NCBI GenBank assembly: GCA_034509925.1
Contig: CM067534.1
Location: 3,707,501-3,771,500 of the forward strand
Length of the DNA stretch: 64,000 bases
Direction of reading: 5' to 3'
From: Hirudinaria manillensis
Lineage: Eukaryota; Annelida; Clitellata; Hirudinida; Hirudinidae
Part shown: in pieces, positions 21,706-34,500 of the stretch
Layout: each line of letters begins with the position of its first letter
Numbering within the stretch: the first letter of the stretch is position 1
The notes under the pieces: model-generated
What the model saw: only the letters and a program-made list of their open reading frames with translations
What the model was told of the DNA's origin: nothing
Database searches by the model: none
Made by a program: the position numbers and the translations under genes

Positions 21706-24662
21706 GAGGTGGAATAAACCAGCTAGGAGGCCTTTTTGTAAACGGTCGACCACTTCCAGAAAATGTACGTCATAAGATCGTCCTCCTGGCTCAAAATGGA
21801 GTCAGGCCTTGCGAGATATCACGACAGATGAAGGTTTCTCACGGATGTGTCAGCAAAATCTTGGGAAGGTTAACATCGTCATAAGGAAATTGTCAAATGT
21901 TTTATTTACTTTTTTAAAATTCAAAAACCATCGATGTTAAGGTACTACGAAACTGGTTCCATTAAACCGGGAGTAATTGGAGGATCGAAGCCAAAAGTTG
22001 CCACCAATACCGTCGTTCAATGCATCGCCAACTACAAACTTGAAAACCCGACCATGTTTGCCTGGGAAATCAGAGATAAGTTACTGAACGACGGAGTTTG
22101 CAGTAAAGAGAGTGTTCCGAGTGTCAGTTCCATTAATAGGTTCAAATCTACTTTTTAATAGAACAAAAATCTAACTGTTAATTGCCTTTTCATTATTTAA
22201 GACTTCTACTTATTGTAGATCCACGTTTAAATAAACCTTTTGAGACTGTTGCAAATGCCTATTTTTAAATCAGAGGGCATATGCAGTCTAATTCATTAAA
22301 GGAATTACAGATTTAAAGTTATCTATCAAATCAATCCAGGATAGTAAGAAACAAAACAACGGAAAAAATACGGCAACTCACAGGTCAACCATCCGGCTTC
22401 AATAATTCTTTTGATAAAGATTTGTCCGACGATTCTCAGCAGAGAACTCCAAAAACTCTTCAACATTTCTACGAAACACCAGATGGAGATGCTATTCAGA
22501 TGCAAACGGTCGATCCAGGAGAGTTCCTCTCTCTCTGTCCAAACATCCTTGACAGCTTTGGAGGCCAGCAGGTAAGTGGCTCACTGGAGTACAATGTTAT
22601 TTAAATTTTACGAATATGTGTCAATTCGCAACCGTTACTTATTCTTTGGTTAAGCATATTTTAAAATTCTTTAAACTTCTTTAAATTTAGTATATCCAAG
22701 TGGAGAATCTGATGGACCTGGCATCCAGGAATCAAGAACCTCTTTGTCAGATTAAAAGGCCACAAGTCGAAGATGACAACAACAATATCGACAGATGTTT
22801 CCTCGACGGCAATGTCTTTCCTTTGGAAGAACTGAAGAAGCAGTTGGTCGGTGACAAGTATTTGGATCAGTCTGGGATCGAACTATTCAACACCTTACCT
22901 CCTGAGAACCTCAACAAGCTGGGCATTAAAAGCCCTCTGCAAAAGCATCAGGGAAATCTCGACTTACAAACGAAACAAAAGACTGAACATCTCCTTTTGA
23001 ATCCGCCCCTCGTAAAAGATGGAACGACTCCCTCACTTCACTCACCGCAGATCATTCCGGAACTGACGCCCATAAATTATTCTGTAGCCCTCAATAATTT
23101 GCTTTCGAAACCCCGAGGAGCCACTGCTACTTATACAACACCTCTTGGTAAGGTTTAAGTATAACGTCGCTCTGATATTTAAATATCAATCGCACTAGAT
23201 TCTCATATTGTTGTCTCTAGCATCAAAATATTACAATAACACATTCGTATCTATTAAACTCGATTTAGTATTTTATACATAAATCAAAAGTAATCAAACA
23301 GGTGACTCAATGGGACTTACTTGATTTTGCCGGCGACCTTTCATTATCACTTATGTCAATATTACGTCTTCTCTAATTTGTAATACTTAACTTGATGTTA
23401 CAAAAGGTGACACTTCTAACTTATTTTTAGGAGTTACAACCATGACCTTGCTTCCGATACCCGAGACAGAATGCAAAACCCAGAACCTATCAATTCCACA
23501 GACCTCCATTATGCTTACTTCGCAAAACGCCACCAAACTAGCCAATCCGCAGACTAAAGTCGAGGGTAGGACGGTGCAGATCAATTCATCTAAACGTTTT
23601 AATATTGAAAAATGTGTTTCATCAACGTGGCAATCTGTCTTTCTTTTTCATTCTATACTTGAGAAACGAAATCAATTGAAATTCAATTCACAGCGGTCAA
23701 CAAGATCATAATGGAAGAAGGCAACAACTCGTCATTCAGGACTCTCTCGCAAGACACTGACATAAATTTCATCCAGACGTCATCCACTTATCACCAGCTG
23801 CCAGATCTCCAACCCACTTCACTCCAGGCCCCGACTGGCAGTGACAAGAGCGATAGACTGATTCTGGTAGGGGAATCGAATATGGCTAATCTGACCTTGC
23901 TGAAGGATACCATGGTTAACAGTACAGCTGACGATGACGATGACGACCGTGAAATAGTCACGCAATTAGCCGAAGAGAGCAAAAGTAAGAATCTGACCGA
24001 AATGAAAACGGCCGACTACAGCCTCTATACAAGCGACGGTTACAATTTCAACTACAACATTTGTGGAAGTAGTGAGTCGCTTTTCAGTTAATAATATGTA
24101 AGCCTAGATGTAATTAATTTATTTCTTATTTTACTTGGATTTTTAGACTCGGAATTTCTGTTCTCTCCGACTCAGTTTGGGGACAGCTCGTGGAATTTTG
24201 GCCTACACAATAGTGAGCTATCTTTTCTTTACTGAATAAAATTACTTTTTATAAAAGAATTCTTTTATAATCGCACAAGTCACAGTCTTACAAGCGTAGT
24301 AAATTTTTGATTGTTTCGAGAAATGCTTAAATATGTTTTAATCGATAAGATAACCGCATGTGTTCTACAGCACAAGATTTTAAATTATATTATAATATGT
24401 TAAAGATTGCAACTTGAATTGAATATTTTCAGATCAGCAACAATATGGTGCCAATTCATCTGGATCTTATTTCTTAATGGAGGACAACCAAGATGACTAC
24501 TTCGAGCATACTCTAACTAGCAAGCCAAATACCCTTCTAACAACAAAAATAAACAATTCTCAAAATGACAGCGACAACATTTTGATGAATCTCACGAACC
24601 ACAACAGGGACGATCACGACAGCGGCCTTCCTCAACATGCCGTATCTCTTGTTGTTAAGTGA
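21706..24662 (+). CDS. Pax2/5/8-type paired-domain transcription factor (start exon not found)
   Basis: Exons: 21706-21868, 21942-22139, 22340-22571, 22691-23147, 23431-23565, 23694-24071, 24147-24212, 24433-24662, all phase-consistent, about 619 codons. The first two and the start of the third give an almost complete paired domain: [20 protein letters not shown], then [40 protein letters not shown] and [11 protein letters not shown]. These are diagnostic of the Pax2/5/8 group and differ from Pax6. The domain binds DNA through two helix-turn-helix subdomains. After it come about 480 residues rich in Ser, Thr, Asn and Asp, with an acidic run (DDDDDD) in exon 6, probably transactivation. I see no homeodomain and no clear octapeptide. 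The short exon carrying the start codon, as in vertebrate PAX2, was not identified. Alternative: a PaxB-like gene that lost its homeodomain. Confidence 0.88.
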
Positions 24663-26837
24663 CGCCTGCTGTTGAGTTTAAAAGTGAACAAGATTTTAAA
24701 ACGAATTTCTACCGATGAAATTGTTTCGAACTCTTGACGATAGCAAGCCTTATTTCCTAAACGTTTTAAAATTCTTAGAGATTAAAAAAAAGGTGCCTTT
24801 ATTTCACACTTGATCGCACGAATTGACTTGAATTGTGACCGATGTATGCTTTCATCGGCTTATTTTGTCACCAACTTGTATTTCTTGAAACTTGTTTTCG
24901 ATGTTCTACCAGTCCAAATTTAAATTGTGTATTGTAATTTTTTTATCTGTAATTATTTGAATTCTTAGAGTTTTTGTACACGACAATAATTCTACAGCAT
25001 AGTTTTCTTTTGTTTTTATGCAAGATCTGAATCCCTGAAGTTTTTTTAGGAATGTGTAGAAGAATCAAAAGTCAGCTATTAGAAGATGTTTAACACAAGT
25101 TTTGGATCAAAAATCGTGGGACGGTTTGGGCCTGGCACGCATGAGAAAACTGGTATTTATTCGGTGAAAAATGTCCTCAAAGTCCTGGGTTATTAATTAA
25201 ATATTCATAATATGGGGCTTCCAATTTGGAGAACACTACCCTATCGGGAGTTTCACATACCGCTGCAGAGTCCGTTGCTAATCTGCATTCCAATGTATCT
25301 TGGAATGGCAAATTACATAAAACAAAAACACTTAAATAAGCATACTTAGTTTACTAATTGACATTTATACAATTTTATTAATACCTTGAAAAGAGAAAAT
25401 TCCTATTCTAAATCTAAGGAAATATACTTTGCTGTCGGCATTTGGAGGGCATTGGTGTGGAGAAGATGCATTGGCAAGGAAAAGGCAACTAAATTTGGTT
25501 TTCCAGGCAGATTTGTTTGGATTTCACCAAAACGTTCGTTCGTTTTTAAATAAACTTGAGAATTTAAATTGTTTTTTTTTTCAATCTTTTATTTTCAGTT
25601 TTATTTCCGCATCCTTTTCCAAAATCTATTTTCGACAATTGGATTCATTTTTAAAACTCGTATTGTAATGCCCTTTTCTGAAACCTTTCGATAGATGAAT
25701 ATTTGTTCTGAAAGCGAACAACGAAGAAAAACGAACGAAGGAACAAATAAATAAATAAATAAACAAATAAATAAATAATTAGATTGATGGTCTTCTTTTT
25801 CTGAATTACTTGGCGTTAGATGAATTTAGACTTTTTCTGTTTTAAGGGTAAAAAGATAAAATCGCAGGAACAAATGACGTGCTTAGCACCTTCCTTGCTT
25901 TTTCAATTCTCTCTTGATTTTATTTCACACATTACAGTCTGTAGGATTATCCTAACTAACCAAAGGAAAGTCGGCATTAAAATTACTTTTAAATATATTT
26001 TTTTAAAAATTAAATTTGTAGGAAGGTCTTTTACACAAAATATTCATACTATTTGATGTCTTGTTTCTGTTTGACCTTTGGGCTTAGGATCTATATTAAT
26101 CTTACAGTTGTTACTAAAAGATTTAACATGATTTGCCATTATTTATATTTACAGTAAAACGACTCCAATATTTTTCAACGTTTAAGCAAAAGTGGATCCA
26201 CTGATCCGTTAAAAACAAGATTTTCAAAAAGTAGTGGAAACGCGATATAAATTTAAAAGAAAAAAACTGTAACAGCCAAAAAAGTAATTAATGAGTCATG
26301 ATCAGCCAAAGGTCACTACGAGGGTCAAAGTTTAGAATTCATCGATCGTTTGTCGTTCGGACTTTGAACATCAGATCATGAGATCAGCTGATTCAGACGT
26401 CCACAGGGAAAGAACCGGTGAAGTTCAGTTGAATGTTCAATTTTAAAGCACAACTGAAGCTCCCAAAACGCATCAGAGCATCATTTGTTGTAAGATACGA
26501 TCTTACGATGTATCAACAGCTCATCAAAAGTAACATTTCTTGTAAGACAATTCTTGTATCACGATGTATTAACAGTTCATCAATCATCATGAGAGACTGG
26601 GAATCTCTGCGTGCCTTTCTGGAGTTGTCTGAAGAATTACCAAAAAAAGATAGAACACGTTAAATCTCCAGGTTAAATTATGTTATTATTATTATTTTTT
26701 GAGTTTATTCAATACAAAATCAATCTTCCACAATCACATTCGGTGTTAGAAAAAACAAGTAAGAAAAGAAATATTATTAATCTTATTAATATTGTTACTA
26801 TTATTATTATAAAGCCCATCTTAACCTTATCTCCGAT
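24663..26837. other. Pax 3' UTR and gene-poor DNA
   Basis: The first several hundred bases are probably Pax 3' UTR. Beyond that only short open frames are seen and no domain was recognised. A (AAAT)n-like run is at 25745-25780. Confidence 0.45.
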
Positions 26838-26963
26838 TCAAACCCTTGTCACTTCCCCATTAATCGTGCACTGGCTGTTGTAATAGACGAAAGTTGGACA
26901 CGAAGAGAGGTCAATCGACCCCTCGAAGGTGATGGATTCGCTGGCGTTGAACTTTGGGTCGCA
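26838..26963 (-). CDS. Candidate terminal exon, cysteine-containing protein
   Basis: Minus strand: an acceptor (ttttaaccccag) is followed by 41 codons and a TGA at 26840-26838. The peptide starts CDPKFNASESITFEGSIDLS and then has CPTFVYYNSQCTING; three cysteines and an N-x-S site suggest an extracellular domain. GC content is above the surroundings. Upstream candidates on the same strand are the exons at 27258-27505. Family not recognised. Confidence 0.33.
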   Translation of the reverse strand, partial: CDPKFNASESITFEGSIDLSSCPTFVYYNSQCTINGEVTRV

Positions 26964-27177
26964 CTGGGGTTAAAAAGGTCAAGTATTTTTCAGGTTAATT
27001 TAAGTGCTGCTGAACTCGAATGGAATCATTTCCAGGCTTTTCCGATAAAGTAAAATTATTTTCATTAATAATAATAATAATAATAACTTTTTTGCATATG
27101 TTGAACAGTCACTAATGGTCCCGGTGGCCCTTCAGGGTAAAGAAATGACTTTTATACAGAAATAAATAAATGGATAA

Positions 27178-27212
<35 letters not shown>

Positions 27213-28263
27213 TAAACAAGTGCAGAGAATTAATAAAATATTCTAAGCCGTCATGTGATCAACGTTTGCCTTTGAGTTTTCTTTCATGGCACCTTCTCAT
27301 GCAAGCACTTTTAATGATAATTAGGATTGCGAGGATGATGATGACTGCGATGATGACAGCGACGATGATGACAGCGACGATGATGACGACGACGATGACG
27401 ATAATTAGTACGTTGGTAATGATTTTTAAAATTTTGAAAAATCTAACCTCCAATGACGATCTTTTGCTATAACGCGGTTTCAAGGACGGTCTGAGAACGA
27501 GGTAAAGGAAATCTTAAGCTTTTTATTAATAATAATAATATTATTATTATATTAATTATTATATTATATTAATATTATATTAATATTATATTATTATTAT
27601 TATTATTAATGGTTGTTGTTGTTGTTATTATTATTATTTATCTGTCCAACTGTTAGTTTGGAAGGAAATAATAATGCATTGATTCAATCTGTTAATTTCT
27701 GTACGCTTTCATGAAAGAACTTAACAAATGAAATTAATGTCTTAAAAAGTTTATGTTCGGAGGACAAACTCTTAAAGGGAATCTTTAATACTTCGTATAA
27801 ACAATCTAAGAATACTTGCATGAATTCAAGTTCCAGAATTCATTAAATTTATTTTTAAAGACTCAAAAATAAACAAATAAAAAAAAAATAGGACGACCTT
27901 CTCGCTTGCTTAAAGTAATGAAAAAAGCTGCAACACTGTCCCATTGAGATGATGCTCGACGGCCAATCCAGGTGGCGCTCAGGTGAATCAACAATTACGA
28001 TCCAACTTTGTGAACAACGTTTCTTATTAACAATTCCGACAAATGAATTTACAAAAAGGCGAACGAGTTACGAAAGAATTTCGATTCGCAAATCACTCGG
28101 GAAGTTAACAAAGGAAGAAATAAAAGACATCATGTGATTTGAACACAGCTAATCGGCAGTACTTCAATTGACATATTCGAATGTTGATTGCAAGGAATGC
28201 CATGAATAATTAATGCATTTTTATTTAATCAATCAATCAATCAATGCATAAACATGTGAGCTG

Positions 28264-28296
<33 letters not shown>

Positions 28297-29851
28297 TATA
28301 ATTTTCAGGATTTGAATTTTAAATATCTCTGGCTAGTTACGTAATATGATGACATCATCATAAACAGCAAAAACAAATATCAAAGAATAAATATGTTAAT
28401 ATATGCAAATATCAACACTCACAAACATCGAGCAATTCATCAAACAATTCATCATCATCATCGTCGTCATCATTAATTTCTCGTACGAAAGCAATTGATC
28501 AAATAGGTGCCATATATTATTGCATTCTTTACTCTTTCATCATCATCATTATCACCATCATCATCGTCGTCGTCATCATCATCTTCATCTATATTAACCA
28601 ATTAATCACTCGGCTTCTCCATCAACTTGTCAATCCATGAAAGCTTCTAGATATTGATCATATTGGTTTCCTGGAATTAAATTTCATTGGATTAATAATA
28701 TTTTTTTTATAAATCAATGTAAATTGAAACAAAAAGAATTGAAAATGAGGAGGGTTCTAACTTTTAAAAAGTTATCAGTGGTGCTTTTGAACTGGTTACG
28801 ATGATGGTAATGATGAAATTATGGTGATAATTATGGCTGAATAATAAATTATAATTATTTTTATTTATTTCATACCATATATTTTATTGAAAATTATCTG
28901 CTAATATTAATAATAACAAAAAATAGATTGAATAAATTGATTCTTAATAATTATTACGAGTGATTATAATTTATTACGAGTGAAATGGCGGCATCGTGTC
29001 CTTGTCATGAAACGAAGAGAAGCCATTACTTGGTCTTTGGTGGCTCTTCCATATGAAAAAGCAGGCAACAAACCAAAACAATTTCGGAGAAGTTACATCA
29101 CAATGCATTACATTACATTTCTTTACCTTCCCTTGGCATTACATTACGTAACTTTACCCTTGCATTACATTACGTTAAAATACATTACTTTACATTACTT
29201 TACATTGCTTTACATTTGCATTAAATTCCAAAGTAAGCGAGTGGAAAAGCTGAAGAAATGAAGTGAAGTGGATTTAAGAAACTGTTGGAAATTTTACGAG
29301 AGCAAAACGTACTTAAAGTGAATTGGTTTCTGAGTAATTCCTAATTCGGAAAAGTGGTGGAAGGAAACAGTGAATAACAGAAGTAAGTTTTTTCAAAAAA
29401 TATATATAATACCAATTTTTGGTGAATTATGGTGAACAAATAGGTTGAAAATTAAAGATTAATTAAACGATAAAAATGGTCCGATTGTATGAAAATAGAA
29501 ACATTGAACAAATTGGAATGTTCGGGAAAATACCAGAACACTCCGGTGAGTGGGCTGGAGGAACAAAGATAGAAATCAATCACTCGAACGAGTTAATAAA
29601 CGCTGATTAGCATAATTTATTTAATTAGTCCAAGTGGGACCCTCTTTGAAGCTTAGGGAATAATTTGAATGTAATTCAGCAGGCCGACCAAGTCTGACAT
29701 CAAGATGGAATCGCGTGGGAAAAGTCGATGAACTAGGAATTTGAAAGAACATTTAAGAAGAAGTTTAAGAAAGCGTTGGAGAACGCATTGAAAATGCATT
29801 TCCATCCTTTTTGAAATCATTCAACGGCCATCTTGAAACTCCATACGTCCT
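26964..29851. other. Gene-poor, microsatellite-rich region
   Basis: Holds (AAT)n near 27066 and 27178, a (GAT/GAC)n tract at 27335-27405, ATT-rich DNA at 27520-27640, (ATC)n at 28445-28590 and an imperfect CATTA/TTACA minisatellite at 29095-29225. A possible minus-strand exon pair (27505-27450 and 27483-27258) is discussed under findings. The 100 bases before 29852 are single-copy flank of the TATG microsatellite. Confidence 0.5.
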
Positions 29852-31224
29852 GTATGTATGTATGTATGTATGTATGTATGTATGTATGTATGTATGTATG
29901 TATGTATGTATGTATGTATGTATGTATGTATGTATGTATGTATGTATGTATGTATGTATGTATGTATGTATGTATGTATGTATGTATGTATGTATGTATG
30001 TATGTATGTATGTATGTATGTATGTATGTATGTATGTATGTATGTATGTATGTATGTATGTATGTATGTATGTATGTATGTATGTATGTATGTATGTATG
30101 TATGTATGTATGTATGTATGTATGTATGTATGTATGTATGTATGTATGTATGTATGTATGTATGTATGTATGTATGTATGTATGTATGATGTATGTATGT
30201 ATGTATGTATGTATGTATGTATGTATGTATGTATGTATGTATGTATGTATGTATGTATGTATGTATGTATGTATGTATGTATGTATGTATGTATGTATGT
30301 ATGTATGTATGTATGTATGTATGTATGTATGTATGTATGTATGTATGTATGTATGTATGTATGTATGTATGTATGTATGTATGTATGTATGTATGTATGT
30401 ATGTATGTATGTATGTATGTATGTATGTATGTATGTATGTATGTATGTATGTATGTATGTATGTATGTATGTATGTATGTATGTATGTATGTATGTATGT
30501 ATGTATGTATGTATGTATGTATGTATGTATGTATGTATGTATGTATGTATGTATGTATGTATGTATGTATGTATGTATGTATGTATGTATGTATGTATGT
30601 ATGTATGTATGTATGTATGTATGTATGTATGTATGTATGTATGTATGTATGTATGTATGTATGTATGTATGTATGTATGTATGTATGTATGTATGTATGT
30701 ATGTATGTATGTATGTATGTATGTATGTATGTATGTATGTATGTATGTATGTATGTATGTATGTATGTATGTATGTATGTATGTATGTATGTATGTATGT
30801 ATGTATGTATGTATGTATGTATGTATGTATGTATGTATGTATGTATGTATGTATGTATGTATGTATGTATGTATGTATGTATGTATGTATGTATGTATGT
30901 ATGTATGTATGTATGTATGTATGTATGTATGTATGTATGTATGTATGTATGTATGTATGTATGTATGTATGTATGTATGTATGTATGTATGTATGTATGT
31001 ATGTATGTATGTATGTATGTATGTATGTATGTATGTATGTATGTATGTATGTTGTATGTATGTATGTATGTATGTATGTATGTATGTATGTATGTATGTA
31101 TGTATGTATGTATGTATGTATGTATGTATGTATGTATGTATGTATGTATGTATGTATGTATGTATGTATGTATGTATGTATGTATGTATGTATGTATGTA
31201 TGTATGTATGTATGTATGTATGTA
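29852..31224. repeat. (TATG)n microsatellite, left arm, about 1.37 kb
   Basis: Roughly 340 copies of TATG with only two phase slips (near 30188 and 31052) and almost no substitutions. The same repeat resumes at about 35900 in the same orientation, so the retrotransposon pair is inserted in it. Long open frames through it (MYVC on plus, YIHT on minus) are artefacts of a 4-mer without stop codons. Confidence 0.97.
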
Positions 31225-31250
31225 TTAATAGAAACTCTTGAACGAGCGTT

Positions 31251-31360
31251 CTGACAGGGATCTTCAGAGGAATGGCCCCTTCTACAAGTGTTTCGGCCCT
31301 GAATCCTGACACTCTCGGGGGCTGGGCCGCATCCGTTGATCAAGCGGATGTCCCTGCCAG
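31251..31360 (-). ncRNA. Structured 3' UTR of copy B (closing stem, hairpin, pseudoknot)
   Basis: Plus coordinates of minus-strand helices: closing stem 31351-31360 with 31251-31260 (10 pairs, one G-U); hairpin 31345-31350 with 31330-31335 (CATCCG/CGGATG); stem 31324-31329 with 31294-31299 (CGGCCC/GGGCCG); crossing stem 31309-31313 with 31287-31291 (AGTGT/ACACT). The same architecture is in copy 1 with paired changes. An identical copy lies in element C at +3849. The inferred function is recognition of the RNA 3' end during target-primed reverse transcription. Confidence 0.72.
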
Positions 31361-31598
31361 ATACTTTCTTCCGATAACCAGACAACGACTTCCGACAAAC
31401 AAACAATACTCGCACCGCCATTTTACGAAAAATTCCGCGAGGGCTCCGCCGTCCGAAAAACCGTCAAAGTAGCCGTTACGGCACTTCTTATATCACTTTG
31501 GTGTGAATGCCGTCCGGGGTGTCTCTTTCCTGGTCTTACACTGGAGTCCCTGTTTTGGTGGAGTGGACAGGGACGACTAGCCTCGCCGTGTCTGAGGC

Positions 31599-34500
31599 TT
31601 ACCTTCGGTCCTTCGTTGTCCAGATCCAGTGAGAAGCCGATTCTGCGGACTCGGCTATTTTCTGGACGAACTGTTTTGTTTGCCTGTTTGAAAGGCCTAT
31701 CTTCCTGAGAAAGGCGTATGTAGACTTGCCTACCAGCCCTCTCGCTCCGACTTCTATTGGTAACACACGGGCGCTATAACCTTTCCCCTCTAAATCCATC
31801 CTCAGCTCTTCATAACGGTCGCTCTTCAGAGCATTGCTGACATCAATTCGGTCCTCCCATGGGACCGTCAGCTCTACGATAATGACGGAATCGGTTGCTG
31901 CCGACGCCAGCACCAGATCAGGCCGCTTGCCGCTCTCTTGTATCACCTGGTGGTAGTGCCTTTCTCCCTGCAGGTCTGCCGCAACTGTCCAGTCTTTGGC
32001 TGTGGACAGCAAGTCCCTCATTTGGGCCATGTTCCTTTTGCGGTGCTGTGTTGAGCCCTCTCTTAAGAAGTACATTCTTCTTGGTGCCGCGATTTCTCGG
32101 GCATTTGCCTGGGAGCATGCCGTCTTAGCCGCCTCGACCACGACCTGCAGGACTTGGTTATGTCGCCAAGTGTAGCGACCGTGAGCAAGGGCGTACGTGC
32201 ATGATGAGAGCACGTGCCGGAGTGACTGTTCACCTCCGCAGAGCTCGCAGCTGGCGTCTTGAACCATCCCCCACTTCTGTAAGTTGGACCCGGAAGGGAG
32301 CACGTCGTAGACCGACCTTATGAGGAATGCCAAGCGGAGGGGAGACTTTTTCCAAATGTCTTTCCATGTGATGGATCTTTGGATGACGTCTTCCCAGGTT
32401 GTCCACTGTCCTTGCTGGCTTTGCTGCACTGCCAGCGCAATCCTTTCGGTCTCCATCTCTCGCCTTCTCTCTTGGATTATCATGGCGGCCTTTGTCTGCA
32501 CATTCGCTGTGGACCATCTTGGAAAATGGTTCCATCCGACTCCATGGCGGTCTACCTGCACGGGTCCTCTTTTCTCCTCGAAGGCTAGGATTGCCTCGGA
32601 TTCCTCAATTTCTTCCTGGGCTCTGAATTTCCTTCCTGAGCGGAGTTGCGGCATGACGTCGCGGACCCTGCTGTCACTGGAGTTGTTGAGCGACCATTGA
32701 GTTCTGATTTTGCTAATTTTATATTCTTCAACGATGGATCTGAGGGGCAGCCTCAACCGTGTGCTTCTGCTGTACAGGGCGATCGACGATAGCGAAGGCG
32801 GCAACCCGAACCATTTCCTCGTACACCGATTTATTTTCCTTTCCATCTCTTCTACCGACTGCAGGCCTATTTCGTAGATGGTCAATGGCCACAGCAGTCT
32901 TGGTAGCAGGACGAACTGCAGGAGCCAGACTTTGAATCTGCCCTGTAGCGGCGATTCTGCAATCGCTCTCAGACCGTCGGTCATCCTACTGACAGTGGCT
33001 GCCTCCTGGTTTTTGTCGCGGAGGGACACGTCAAAAACTCTTCCCAAGCTCTTTACTGGCTCTTCTGAGACCGTCGGAATGCGTTGTCCTCCGGCGGTGA
33101 AGCACACGTCGCTGCGAACTCTCCCTCTTGTGAGAGAAAGACTCCGGGATTTTGCGGGCTTCAGAGCCATGCGACACCATTGGAGTAGATCATTGAGCTT
33201 GTCAAGGGCTCTTTGGACAATCTGCTGCCTGTTTAGAACGATGGTGGTGTCGTCCATGAAAACCTTTACTGAAGGCATAAACACCCCTTTACCCAAACGC
33301 ATCTCGGGGATCTCAGCTCCTACTGCATTTAGAACGACTTGAATGGCAAGCACAAACAGCGATGGAGAAATGGCACATCCCATGGCTATGCCGATCTGCA
33401 GAGGGATCCAACACGTGGTGCAATCTTTTGTGGAAAAACGCATCACGAAACCGTTGAAGTATTCCTTGAGTACCTCAATCACCGTTCCAGGAACATGGTG
33501 GATCTCTAACGTCTTCCAGAGGAGTTGATGGGGCACCGATCCATAGGCGTTGGCCAGGTCGAGCCACACGACGTGTAGACTGAGTTGGTTCCTTTTTGCG
33601 TTCTGGATCGCCTCCCATATCATTGCGGTGTGCTCGATGCACCCCGGCACACCTGGGATGCCTCCCTTTTGAACTGCTGTGTCGATGTACTTGTTTGTTA
33701 TCATGAACGTAGTCAGCCTTGCCGCTAGACATGAGAAATAGATTTTCCCTTCGACATTCAACAACGAAATAGGCCTGAACTGGTTTATGTGCTTAGATTC
33801 CTTTTCTTTCGGAATGTACACACCTTCCGCTACTTTCCATTCGTTGTCGACTGCGGCATTGACCCAGGTGGAAACTATTATTGTGTGGAGCAGCTTGAGC
33901 GTTCTTGGGCATCTCTTGTAAAGCAGATTTGGGATCCCGTTGGGCCCGGGCGCGGAGCGGTTTCTTGCCTTCTTCACGACTCCCTTAACCTCCTCGATCG
34001 ATGGAGCTGCCTCTTGAAATGGATGATCCGGGAAAGGTGCTTCCAGAACCTCAGTTCTCTGAGGAAGCGGTGTGCTGCGAAGAGCATCGGTGTACGTCTT
34101 GGTGAGGTGTGCTTCTAGCTCCGCCCTTGAAGCAGCAAGAGTCCCTGATTTTGGTGGTTCGAGCAGTGACCTCCCGTAGCGATACGGATCACTGAAAAAT
34201 TCTTGTCTTGCTCGCCTTCTCTCGTACCTCTTTTGTCTCGCCCTTTCTGCTTGACGGAGGGTGTTGATTCTTCCTTTGACCTCCTCCCACAGCACCATCA
34301 AACCGGCCTTTTCGGCCTCACCCGAACTCTTCCATCTGCTGCGAAGGACCCTTTTCTCGCGCTTCAAATTTCGTAGCTCGATCTGCCGCCTGGATTCTTT
34401 GGGTTTTGTGGGGCGCTTGACTTCGACAGACCCGAACTTCTCTAGGCAGGAAGCGTAGATGAAATCGGAGAAGCTCTTCATAGTGCCTTCTCTTTTCATC

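Noticed and set aside
29811..31421. Very long open frames of MYVC (plus) and YIHT (minus) repeats, up to 534 codons
   Set aside because: A 4-bp unit read in three frames gives no stop codon. The frames are products of the (TATG)n microsatellite, with unrelated 3' UTR of copy B at one end.
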